Assembly (NCBI GenBank): GCA_028290765.1
Contig: JAQGJF010000848.1
Coordinates: 1-16,110 of the forward strand
DNA from: Tardiphaga sp.
GTDB taxonomy: Bacteria; Pseudomonadota; Alphaproteobacteria; Rhizobiales; Xanthobacteraceae
DNA length: 16,110 nt
Reading direction: 5' to 3'
In this document: one piece after another, positions 5,840 to 12,847 of the stretch
How the letters are laid out: each line of letters starts with the position of its first letter
Position numbering within the stretch: the stretch's first letter is position 1
Notes under the pieces: model-generated
The model's input: the letters and a program-made list of their open reading frames with translations, nothing else
Databases searched by the model: none
Told to the model about the DNA's origin: nothing
Program-made: the position numbers and the translations under genes

Positions 5840-6058
5840 CTAGATGCTGCGTCTTGCCGGCCAGACGTTGCCGTTTGGCGCGACATATTTTCCGGTCTTT
5901 TCGCAAGCCGCCAGCCTGAACGCGTCATAACAAGCCGCCTCGGGGCTGCCCCATCTGACGACGCAGTTTTGCGCCCGGCTGCGGCAGCTTGCGTCCTTTG
6001 CGATCGCCAGCGTTGCGAACAGCGACACGATAGAAATCACGGCAAGGGCGATTTTCAT
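5840..6058 (-). CDS. Small exported four-cysteine protein, 72 aa
   Basis: The product starts MKIALAVISIVSLFATLAIA, a standard signal peptide cleaved near Ala20. The mature 52 residues carry four cysteines at 25, 32, 43 and 52 (CRSRAQNC, AACYDAFRLAAC) and end WPARRSI. Two disulfides are likely in the periplasm. I do not recognise a named family. The open frame continues upstream to 6193, but the ATG at 6058 follows GGAG by five bases and begins the signal peptide, so it is the right start. It is convergent with the Cys-rich-repeat protein ending at 5813, but the two do not look like paralogues: cysteine spacing is 7-11-9 here against 8-13-12. Confidence 0.75.
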   Translation of the reverse strand: MKIALAVISIVSLFATLAIAKDASCRSRAQNCVVRWGSPEAACYDAFRLAACEKTGKYVAPNGNVWPARRSI

Positions 6059-6307
6059 CCCGTCTCCGTCGGTCGGATCCAAGCCTCCGGAAGACTGCTC
6101 TCGTGAACGCGGATTGACAACCGCCGCACCGGAAAGTCTGGCTTGCAGCGGCAGTTGACCGTTCCCCGACGTTTCGCGGGTCAGGTAGCGCATCGGCGCC
6201 AGTTCTGGTATTCGACCCCCACGAAAGCCGGAACCTCCCGGCGGACGGCATCAAAGGCGAGGGCGATCCGGGTTAAAATGACCCTCCTAAGCTATTGAAT
6301 TTATTGT

Positions 6308-6384
6308 GGTCCCATAGCTCAACTGGATAGAGTAACGGATTTCTACTCCGTGGGTTGCAGGTTCGAATCCTGCTGGGATCGCCA
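6308..6384 (+). tRNA. tRNA-Arg (anticodon UCU)
   Basis: All four arms can be folded by eye: acceptor GGTCCCA with TGGGATC (one G-T pair), D stem GCTC/GAGT, anticodon stem ACGGA/TCCGT around the loop TTTCTAC with TCT at 6342-6344, and T stem GCAGG/CCTGC around TTCGAAT. The discriminator is G and CCA is encoded (6382-6384). The UCU anticodon reads AGA and AGG, rare arginine codons in a high-GC genome. No integrase gene or second attachment-site copy is visible next to it. Confidence 0.97.
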
Positions 6385-6486
6385 ATTATCGCAACGAAGT
6401 TGCTCTGCAATCCATCCCAACGCGTTCTGCCTTCGTCGCTCGGCCGTTAAAGCGATTGTTCCAGAGCGGAATTCCGGTTTTTGCGG

Positions 6487-6861
6487 TTAGCTCACCGGCA
6501 CAAACGCGTCGGTCGCGGCCTGGATCGCCCGAAGCAGTTCGGTTGGACGAAACGGCTTTTGCAGGCACACCACGTTGGAGAGTTCGGGGGACGCCGAGAG
6601 AAAGTCGAGTGCCGTTACGCCCGAGATGGCAACGATCGGCAAATTCGGCGAGCGCTCGCGCAATGTCCTGATGACATCGACACCATTGGTGCCGCCTAAG
6701 AAAATATCGACGATGGCGAGGTCGAATGGAGACAGTTCGAACGCCGCCAGGCCGGCCGCGGCGCTTTCGAAGCCAAACACCTCGAAACCTTTGACACGCA
6801 ATGCAAGCGCAACGACGGCGCGCACATCGGATTGGTCGTCCATCAGAAGAATGCGAGGCAC
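6487..6861 (-). CDS. Single-domain response regulator (receiver only)
   Basis: The 124-aa protein is a stand-alone CheY-like receiver. It shows the acidic pocket (LMDDQSD, Asp8/Asp9), the phosphoacceptor Asp52 in LAIVDIFLGG, the switch Ser80 in VAISG and Lys102 in LQKPFRP. There is no DNA-binding or enzymatic output domain, so it must act by phosphotransfer or protein contact. The start codon is GTG at 6859-6861; the nearest purine-rich stretch, AGGG, is about nine bases upstream, so initiation looks weak. It is divergent from a second receiver-only gene at 7198, and a hybrid histidine kinase gene follows that one. Confidence 0.88.
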   Translation of the reverse strand: MPRILLMDDQSDVRAVVALALRVKGFEVFGFESAAAGLAAFELSPFDLAIVDIFLGGTNGVDVIRTLRERSPNLPIVAISGVTALDFLSASPELSNVVCLQKPFRPTELLRAIQAATDAFVPVS

Positions 6862-7197
6862 GGCTATGACCCTGCGGGTTCTGGACCAAACCTGCCACGG
6901 AATTGCAATTCCGGTCAGCTTTTGATCCGATTAAAGCGATATCAAGTAAACGCCGGGTTACCTGAGGTTGCGAACGCCACCGAGTCTGGTCGCACCCGAT
7001 CTTAGTGATTCGACCCATCGAATTCAATCATCGGTTGCGGGTTGTCGCCGTCGGCATCGTCGGAGGTACCACGAGAAGGCTGGCTTCCGAGGTCCGATGC
7101 CAGCGTCCGACCAAGGGGAAACATCCAACTTGTGCTCGGTCATGAATTGGCACAACCTGCAACCGCAGGTGGGCCGCCGAATCACGGAGCGGGTTCC
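6862..7197. other. Intergenic region between the two divergent receiver genes
   Basis: This 336-bp stretch should carry promoters for both receiver genes. I see no convincing gene in it. A TTG at 7042 could extend the plus-strand receiver frame by 52 codons, but the extension lacks a ribosome binding site and does not look like protein. A short hairpin ACCTGC-AACC-GCAGGT lies at 7155-7170, 16 bases upstream of the GGAG that serves the gene at 7198. The segment 6918-6962 is relatively AT-rich and is the likeliest promoter area for the minus-strand gene. Confidence 0.4.
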
Positions 7198-7593
7198 GTG
7201 GCAAGCATTCTCGTCATCGATGATGATCACGCCGTTCTGGCGACCATCAGGATATTGCTTGAACGCGAAGCTCACGACGTCGTCGTCACCGATGACGGCC
7301 GCAAAGGTCTCGACCTGTTTCGGACCAGCACGTTCGACCTTCTCATCGTCGACATCTTCATGCCGGCCATGGACGGTCTGGAGACGATGAGTCTGGTGCA
7401 TCGCCTGCGACCCACGGTCCCCGTCATCGTCATCTCGGGTCATGAAATCCGATTGGCTTCCAAACACGCGCCGGATTTCCTGCAGATGGCGACCAAGCTC
7501 GGAGCCGTCTCGAGCATCCAGAAGCCATTCAGGTCACGCGATCTGCTGGCCGCCGTCGACAACTGCCTTTCCGGCAACTTGCCGCCACACTGA
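7198..7593 (+). CDS. Single-domain response regulator (receiver only)
   Basis: The GTG at 7198 is preferred because GGAG at 7186-7189 lies eight bases upstream and the receiver fold begins at once (ASILVIDDDHAV). The 131-aa product has the acidic triad Asp8-Asp10, phosphoacceptor Asp52 in LLIVDIFMPAMDG, Ser80 in IVISGHE and Lys109 in IQKPFRS, so it should be phosphorylated. There is no output domain. It resembles the divergent receiver ending at 6487 (both have IVDIF and S-G at the switch) and lies 158 bases upstream of the hybrid kinase on the same strand, which makes it a likely partner. Confidence 0.9.
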   Translation: MASILVIDDDHAVLATIRILLEREAHDVVVTDDGRKGLDLFRTSTFDLLIVDIFMPAMDGLETMSLVHRLRPTVPVIVISGHEIRLASKHAPDFLQMATKLGAVSSIQKPFRSRDLLAAVDNCLSGNLPPH

Positions 7594-7706
7594 TCAAGAT
7601 ATTTTCCATGGAGAGATTGAAGTGCCATAGTTGCGGGTGACTCGACCGTCGGTTTCGAACACGCGGACGGTCACAGGTCGCGGTCGACGATTTCGTATTG
7701 GCGACA

Positions 7707-7746
7707 AAGGTATTTCGCAGGAGAGACCAAGGTATTTCGCAGGAGA
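7707..7746 (+). repeat. Tandem duplication containing the kinase ribosome binding site
   Basis: AAGGTATTTCGCAGGAGA occurs twice without mismatch, at 7707-7724 and 7729-7746 (period 22). Each copy contains a strong AGGAG. Only the second is followed at proper distance by a start codon (GTG at 7752, six bases after AGGAG at 7741-7745). The first copy has no start codon in range, so the duplication leaves a spare Shine-Dalgarno 22 bases upstream. Confidence 0.9.
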
Positions 7747-7751
7747 TATGG

Positions 7752-10700
7752 GTGCAGGAAGGCGACGAGCGAGGAGTTTTTTTCTCGAACCGTCCGATCG
7801 GGAGTCGCGATCGCCGATTAGCGATCGTTGTCGTCATTTTCTCGACGCTCGTCTTTGGCATGGCGGCGCCGTTTGCCAAGATGCAATTGCCCGCCGCTCC
7901 GGCGTTCATCGCAAGTTATCAGTCTGCGCTCGCCATCAACGACCTGATCACGGCTGTCCTGCTGTTCGCGCAATTCGGCGTCTTGCGCGCGCGCGCGCTG
8001 TTGTGGCTGGCCAGCGGGTATCTGTTCACCGCGGCCGTGGCGATCGTCCACGCTCTGACCTTTCCAGGCCTGTTTGCCCCGAGCGGCCTCTTCAACGCCG
8101 GTTTGCAGACCACGGCGTGGCTCTACATGCTCTGGCACGCCGGATTTCCTCTGTTCGTGCTGGCTTACGCCCTGCTGAAACAACGGAAAGGCGAGATTGA
8201 AGGCTCGGTTCACGGCGCGATCGCAGCCAGCGTAATTGCCGTCGGCATTGCCGTTTCTGTCCTCGCCTTGGTCGTGACCGGCGGACATGACTTTCTGCCG
8301 GGCCTGCTCCGCGACGGGCGCTATGCGCCGACCATGATCGGCATCATTACATCGGTATGGTTGCTGAGCGTCGCCGCGCTCGTCGCGTTGTGGTTCCGTC
8401 GGCCGCACTCCACGCTTGATGTCTGGCTCATGGTGGTGATGTGCGCATGGCTGTTCGATATCGCACTCTCGGCGATCGTCAACGAAACCAGGTTCGATCT
8501 CGGGTTTTATGTCGGCCGGATTTACGGACTGTTTGCCGCAAGTTTCGTTCTGGCAATGCTGCTGATCGAGAGCGTCGCCCAGCAGATGCAATTGTCCGGC
8601 CTGCTGGTGACGGAGCGTCAGCAGGGCGTTGCCGAAATCGATCGTTTCAGGGAACGCGAACGCCTGTTCAGCGCCGCGGTCGAGTCGTCCAACGATGCCA
8701 TCGTCACCAAAACGCTCGACGGCGTCATTACCGGGTGGAACAAGGCGGCGGAAAACCTGTTCGGATACAGCGCCGACAAGGCGATCGGCAGAAGTATCGA
8801 TATCATCGTTCCCGACGGGTTGCGCGGCGAGATGCGCAAAATTCTGGATCAGGTGCGCGGCGGCGCTGCTATCAAGAACTACGAAACCGTACGGGTCTCC
8901 AAGGACGGGCGTGCCATCGACATTTCACTCAGCGTTTCGCCGGTGAAATCGCAATCGGGACAGATCGTCGGCGCGACCCAGATCGCGCGCGACGTCAGCG
9001 AGACCCGCAAGACCCAGGTCGCGCTTGGGCGGGAAACCGAGGAGCGTCATCGCATCTTCGAGACCTCCCAGGATCTGATCCTGGTCACCGATCCGAAGGG
9101 TAACTTTGTCCAGGTCAGCCCGAGTTCGGCTTCGATACTGGGCTATCAGCCTGAGGAAATGATCGGCTACAGCGCGACCCAATTCATCCATCGCGACGAT
9201 CTGGAAAGCACCCGCGACGAAATGCGTTCGGCGCGCCGCGGGCGCGGCATGCGCAATTTCGTGACGCGCTATGTTCATCGGGACGGCAGGTCCGTTTCGC
9301 TGACCTGGATGGGAACGTGGTCCGAGCCGGTCCAGCGGCATTTCTTCATCGGCCGCGACATGACCGAGATCCAATTGGCGCAGGAAGCCCTGCTCGACAG
9401 CGAGCGGATGGCACGCCGCATCATCGAGACCGCTCTCGACGCCTTCGTCCAGATGGACGACGAAGGGGCCGTCACCGACTGGAACTCCCAGGCCGAGAAG
9501 ATCTTCGGATGGTCGCGCGCCGAGGCCGTTGGCCGGACGTTGACGGACCTGATCGTTCCGGAGATGCATCGTGCGCGCCACAACGAAGGCATGGCGCGTT
9601 TTCTGCGGACCGGCGAAGGGCCGATACTCGGAACGCGTTTTGAAATCGAAGCCCGGCGACGCGACGGCAAGGATATCAAGGTCGAGGTGAGCATCACCGC
9701 GATCCAGCGCCGCGACAGGCACGTCTTCAACGGTTTCATCCGCGACCTGACCGACAAGATCGCCGCCGAAACGCAAATCCGCCAGGCCCAGAAAATGGAC
9801 GCCATCGGTCAACTGACCGGCGGTGTCGCCCACGACTTCAACAACATCCTGACGGTCATTACCGGAACCATCGAGATTCTCGCGGAGGGCGTGACCGACC
9901 GTCCGGATCTCGCGGCGGTCGCCAAGATGATCGATGAGGCCGCCGAGCGCGGCGCGGATCTGACCAAGCACCTGCTCGCATTCGCCCGGCTGCAGCCGTT
10001 GCAGCCCCGGGAAATCGACGTCAACGCCCTGGTCGTTACCGCCGGCAAATTGCTGCGGCCCACCCTTGGCGAGCACATCGAGATCGAAATGGTGCTGGCC
10101 GACGATCCATGGCTGGCGTTCGTCGATTCCGGCCAGCTGACGACGGCCATTCTCAACCTCGCTCTGAACGCGCGCGATGCCATGCCGCAGGGCGGAAAGC
10201 TGATCCTCGAGACCCAGAACAGCAACCTCGATGAAGGCTATGCCGGACAGAATAGTGAAGTGAAGTCCGGTCAATATGTCCTGATTGCGATCAGCGACAC
10301 CGGCTCCGGGATTCCGGCGGACCTGCTGGACAAGGTCTTCGAGCCGTTCTTCACGACCAAGGAACTAGGCCGGGGCACCGGGCTCGGCTTGAGCATGGTC
10401 TATGGATTCGTCAAGCAATCGGGCGGGCATATCAAGGTCTATAGCGAACAAGGGCATGGTACGACGATCAAGCTGTATCTGCCGCGAAGCGCCGAGGCTT
10501 CGCAGAACCCGACAGAGGAGGCTAAGGCGGAAGTTGCCGCGGGCGGAACCGAACTGATCCTGGTGGTCGAGGACGACGCGCTGGTGCGCAATCACGTGGT
10601 CGCACAGGTCCGAAGCCTGGGTTACCGGACGCTCTCCGCCGCCAACGCGGACGAAGCATTGCGTGTCATTCATTCAAATCCGGCCATCGATCTGCTGTTC

Positions 10701-10928
10701 ACCGATGTCATCATGCCGGGTCTGATGAATGGCCGGCAACTCGCCATCGAAGCGTCGAAGATAAGAATCGGCCTCAAGGTTCTTTATACGTCGGGCTATA
10801 CCGAGAATGCCATTGTTCACCACGGCCGGCTGGACCCAGGCGTTCTGTTGCTGGCCAAGCCGTACCGCAAGGCGGACCTCGCCCGCATGATCAGGATGGC
10901 GATCGATGGCGCCGGCGGGCAGGGATGA
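7752..10928 (+). CDS. Membrane hybrid histidine kinase (MASE4, three PAS, HisKA, HATPase, receiver)
   Basis: This 1058-aa protein is a sensor kinase. Residues 22-275 form a MASE4-type integral membrane sensor with many hydrophobic helices and the motifs [24 protein letters not shown] and [11 protein letters not shown]. Three PAS domains follow (about 300-416, 430-540, 550-672). The HisKA box [11 protein letters not shown] carries the phosphorylated His694, the ATPase has the N box [10 protein letters not shown] (near 802) and DTGSGIP (849), and the C-terminal receiver has VVEDD, phosphoacceptor Asp985 in LFTDVIMPG, and AKPY. It should autophosphorylate and relay to its own receiver or to the stand-alone receivers upstream. 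The input signal is unknown. A TTG at 7698 would add 18 residues, but GTG at 7752 has the better-placed AGGAG. Confidence 0.93.
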   Translation: MQEGDERGVFFSNRPIGSRDRRLAIVVVIFSTLVFGMAAPFAKMQLPAAPAFIASYQSALAINDLITAVLLFAQFGVLRARALLWLASGYLFTAAVAIVHALTFPGLFAPSGLFNAGLQTTAWLYMLWHAGFPLFVLAYALLKQRKGEIEGSVHGAIAASVIAVGIAVSVLALVVTGGHDFLPGLLRDGRYAPTMIGIITSVWLLSVAALVALWFRRPHSTLDVWLMVVMCAWLFDIALSAIVNETRFDLGFYVGRIYGLFAASFVLAMLLIESVAQQMQLSGLLVTERQQGVAEIDRFRERERLFSAAVESSNDAIVTKTLDGVITGWNKAAENLFGYSADKAIGRSIDIIVPDGLRGEMRKILDQVRGGAAIKNYETVRVSKDGRAIDISLSVSPVKSQSGQIVGATQIARDVSETRKTQVALGRETEERHRIFETSQDLILVTDPKGNFVQVSPSSASILGYQPEEMIGYSATQFIHRDDLESTRDEMRSARRGRGMRNFVTRYVHRDGRSVSLTWMGTWSEPVQRHFFIGRDMTEIQLAQEALLDSERMARRIIETALDAFVQMDDEGAVTDWNSQAEKIFGWSRAEAVGRTLTDLIVPEMHRARHNEGMARFLRTGEGPILGTRFEIEARRRDGKDIKVEVSITAIQRRDRHVFNGFIRDLTDKIAAETQIRQAQKMDAIGQLTGGVAHDFNNILTVITGTIEILAEGVTDRPDLAAVAKMIDEAAERGADLTKHLLAFARLQPLQPREIDVNALVVTAGKLLRPTLGEHIEIEMVLADDPWLAFVDSGQLTTAILNLALNARDAMPQGGKLILETQNSNLDEGYAGQNSEVKSGQYVLIAISDTGSGIPADLLDKVFEPFFTTKELGRGTGLGLSMVYGFVKQSGGHIKVYSEQGHGTTIKLYLPRSAEASQNPTEEAKAEVAAGGTELILVVEDDALVRNHVVAQVRSLGYRTLSAANADEALRVIHSNPAIDLLFTDVIMPGLMNGRQLAIEASKIRIGLKVLYTSGYTENAIVHHGRLDPGVLLLAKPYRKADLARMIRMAIDGAGGQG

Positions 10929-10948
10929 ACGGCGCGCGACCGCTTGGA

Positions 10949-10991
10949 GCATGATCCGGAAAAGTGGAAGCCGGTTTTCCGAAAAGCATGC
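10949..10991. repeat. Dispersed Bradyrhizobium-type palindromic repeat
   Basis: The element begins GCATGATCCGGAAAAG and ends TTTTCCGAAAAGCATGC. Its core arms CGGAAAA (10957-10963) and TTTTCCG (10975-10981) pair around an 11-base loop. I recognise this as a repeat present in many copies in Bradyrhizobium and Rhodopseudomonas intergenic regions, from memory rather than a search. It follows 20 bases after the kinase stop codon. Confidence 0.8.
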
Positions 10992-11011
10992 CCTCGGGCT
11001 CGACCCGAGGG
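10991..11011. terminator. Strong hairpin after the kinase gene
   Basis: CCCTCGGG (10991-10998) and CCCGAGGG (11004-11011) form a perfect eight-base-pair stem with loop CTCGA. It is part of the palindromic block between the convergent kinase and CAP-protein genes. There is no T run, so it could end transcription with Rho or simply stabilise the 3' end. Confidence 0.5.
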
Positions 11012-11042
11012 ATCATACTCAGACGTAAAGACGGCGCTGGAG

Positions 11043-11068
11043 CATGATTCAACGCGGTTGAAGCATGT
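11043..11068. repeat. GCATG-flanked hairpin
   Basis: TTCAAC (11048-11053) and GTTGAA (11057-11062) form a six-base-pair stem with loop GCG, and a CATG lies on each side. GGAGCATGAT at 11038-11047 repeats the first bases of the element that starts near 10946, so this looks like a second, shorter member of the same repeat family. It abuts the stop of the minus-strand gene at 11070. Confidence 0.6.
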
Positions 11069-11069
11069 T

Positions 11070-11654
11070 CTAGAGGCATAGGCCGAGAAGTTTCAGTCGA
11101 CAGGCCTGCGCGGCGTGACGTTTGGGTTTTTCCGCGGCTGGCTTTACGACCGCAACCATCGGCCCTGCGGTCGGCCCACCCGCAATCAGTCTTCCTTTGG
11201 CGGACGGCGTGCGCTCATAGCCGCCGGCGATCACCATGGCCCAATAGGTGCGATGGGTCTTCGGGTTCTGCGCGTGGGCGACGCCGACCTTCGAGGCACC
11301 GTGCATCAACAGGTTTTTTCGATGCCCCGACGAGTTGATCCACTGGTCGAGCGTCTTGGTGAAATTGTCGTAGCCATAGGCGATATTTTCGGCTGCCCGG
11401 CCGGCGCCCGCCGAGGCCACCCGCGAATTGAACGGCCCGAGCACGTCATGCTCGAGCACGTCCTTGGCGGCCATCGCATCGGCCTGCGCCTGCGCCACCC
11501 GGTTGAGCTTGGCATCGAGAGTGACTTTGCCCTCGCCATGCTGGGCGCGAAAATTCGAGATCATCACGGCGGGGCCCGCGGGCGCTCCTTCCGCGCCTGC
11601 CGAAGCACAAAAGGCCAACGCTAGCCCAAGCGAAAGGAGCAGGGTCTGCTTCAT
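11070..11654 (-). CDS. Exported CAP/SCP-domain protein
   Basis: The 194-aa product has a signal peptide (MKQTLLLSLGLALAFCASAGA, cleavage near residue 21) and a CAP domain (cysteine-rich secretory, antigen 5, PR-1) from about 30 to 148. The cavity residues are present: His69 in LEHDVLG, Glu89 in AAENIAYG and His111 in SSGHRKNLLMHGASKVGVAH, followed by the strand YWAMVIAGGY. Bacterial CAP proteins are secreted and of mostly unknown activity; lipid binding or cell-wall roles are proposed for some. The tail (150-194) is Lys/Pro-rich and ends ACRLKLLGLCL. The open frame extends 13 codons upstream to 11693, but the ATG at 11654 begins the signal peptide and has GGGAC upstream. Confidence 0.9.
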   Translation of the reverse strand: MKQTLLLSLGLALAFCASAGAEGAPAGPAVMISNFRAQHGEGKVTLDAKLNRVAQAQADAMAAKDVLEHDVLGPFNSRVASAGAGRAAENIAYGYDNFTKTLDQWINSSGHRKNLLMHGASKVGVAHAQNPKTHRTYWAMVIAGGYERTPSAKGRLIAGGPTAGPMVAVVKPAAEKPKRHAAQACRLKLLGLCL

Positions 11655-11713
11655 GGATGTCCCGGTTTGTCGTCGCGAGGAACCACCATCCATTCAAGCA
11701 GGATCACGGCGCC

Positions 11714-12253
11714 TTAATGGCGTCGCGCGGTGCGCGTCTTGCCCGAGGCGACCCGATGCGCCTTGCCGCGCGAGCGGACCGTGGCCGGTTTGGATTTCCC
11801 CGGGCGCTGTGTATCGGCTTCCTCCTGCGCGGGGGCCGGAAGACTGGCAAACGATTGCTGCAGCGCTTCAAGCTTGGCGTTGAGCGCCGCGACCGCGGCC
11901 GATGATTTCCTGGCCTCGGCCTGCTGCGACGTAATCAGCTGCTGCAGCTCCTGCAACTGGTCGATGGCCTGCTGCTGCGATGTCTCCAGTGCCTTCGTCG
12001 CTTCCACCAGTTCGTCCAGCACCGGGTTTCGCGGGGCTGGCGCCGGGCTGGTCGCCACGTTCGCAATCTGGGCCGGAGGGCTGCTGGCGGTCATTCGCCA
12101 GACGAACGCCCCGGCAACGATCAGCAGCGCCGCCGCCGCGCCGACGATCAGACGACGGTGGAGGTGTCGGGACGCCGCGGCACTGTCTTTGTTCGGTTCG
12201 GACGGGAGGGCGTCGATCATGGAGGTCCAGGTCGATTTCATCGTCGATTTCAT
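11714..12253 (-). CDS. Single-pass membrane protein with coiled coil, unknown function
   Basis: The 179-aa product has a short cytosolic N-terminus, one transmembrane helix (LIVGAAAALLIVAGAFVW, about residues 35-52), a Pro/Ala linker, then a Gln/Ala/Glu-rich coiled coil (TKALETSQQQAIDQLQELQQ and onward to about residue 140), and a very basic tail ending TARTARRH-like (GKTRTARRH). I do not recognise the family; the layout suggests a structural or scaffold protein reaching into the periplasm. Three starts are possible: TTG at 12259, ATG at 12253 (chosen, AGGA about ten bases upstream) and ATG at 12241. It lies 59 bases upstream of the CAP-protein gene on the same strand and may be cotranscribed. 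Confidence 0.75.
   Translation of the reverse strand: MKSTMKSTWTSMIDALPSEPNKDSAAASRHLHRRLIVGAAAALLIVAGAFVWRMTASSPPAQIANVATSPAPAPRNPVLDELVEATKALETSQQQAIDQLQELQQLITSQQAEARKSSAAVAALNAKLEALQQSFASLPAPAQEEADTQRPGKSKPATVRSRGKAHRVASGKTRTARRH
12230..12253 (-). repeat. 12-bp tandem duplication at a start codon
   Basis: On the minus strand ATGAAATCGACG is followed directly by ATGAAATCGACC (one mismatch), so the membrane protein begins MKSTMKST and has two equivalent ATG codons, at 12253 and 12241. The first has the better upstream purines. Confidence 0.8.
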
Positions 12254-12847
12254 CGGCAATGGTTCCTGTCGGTGGGCAATTCCTGCATCAAACCACAGGT
12301 TTAGGTGGCGAACAAACCACGATTTGCACCCCAGAAGGGCGGAGGACGCAGATCCGGGGGGAGGGGTTGAGCACCCGGCCCGGGAAATTCACAGGAATCG
12401 AGCGGTACGCGCCCCTCGGAAATGAATGGTTAACAAATCGTCACCGCATTGTAACTTTAGGAACCTATATCGCGATACCAACGGACTTGGCCTTCCACAC
12501 GCCAATCCGGTTTCTTGCCAGTTTCTCGCCAGCCTCTCGGCGCGTCTCCGCGCCATCTCATTCAATCGCTTTGGTCGCCCTTCCATCTCGGTGGAGGGGA
12601 CGGGATCGCTTTGCCTGGAGTTGAACCATGGAATTCGGCCGTTCGCGATGTGGCCCCGCCAGGCCGGTGAGCGTCGAGCCGTCAAACACAGACTTCGTGT
12701 CGGTCGTCTGATCCTCGGATGACGCACAGGCACCCATCCTCTTTCCACACCCGGGACGACCGGACCGGACATCATCCTTCCGCCGGCCCCTCGCACGGGC
12801 ACGGCTTCCCCTTTCATCATCAGCATCACATTCCGGAGAATCCCCAC
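12254..12847. other. Gene-free regulatory region ahead of the giant repeat protein
   Basis: This 594-bp stretch separates the minus-strand membrane protein from the giant plus-strand gene. Open frames in it on both strands are Arg/Pro-rich and without ribosome binding sites, so I read none as genes. The segment 12420-12480 is markedly AT-richer than the surroundings and holds GGTTAAC (12428-12434), GGAAC (12460-12464) and the perfect palindrome TATCGCGATA (12468-12477); it is the most likely promoter area. If it is the promoter of the gene at 12848 the 5' leader would exceed 350 bases. Confidence 0.45.
12460..12485 (+). promoter_or_regulatory. Weak EcfG-like (general stress) promoter candidate with a palindrome
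   Basis: GGAAC at 12460-12464 matches the -35 of alphaproteobacterial EcfG promoters exactly. Seventeen bases later comes CGGA (12482-12485), which matches only the first two bases of the CGTT -10. The palindrome TATCGCGATA at 12468-12477 lies between them and could be an operator. The match is partial and could be chance. Confidence 0.25.

Noticed and set aside
6308..6384. tRNA-Arg as an integration site of a genomic island
   Set aside because: No integrase, no second copy of the tRNA 3' end and no compositional shift are visible in the window.
6467..6482. Terminator-like CGGAATTCCG followed by a T run after the tRNA
   Set aside because: The palindrome can form only a three-base-pair stem around AATT, too weak to call an intrinsic terminator.
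8925..10274. Minus-strand 449-codon open frame inside the hybrid kinase gene
   Set aside because: The plus strand encodes clear PAS and HisKA domains here; the antisense product has no recognisable motif and arises from high-GC codon bias.
12389..12847. Minus-strand 152-codon open frame immediately before the giant gene
   Set aside because: It is rich in Arg, Pro and Gly, has no ribosome binding site, and its start touches the ATG of the giant gene; it looks like chance high-GC open frame.
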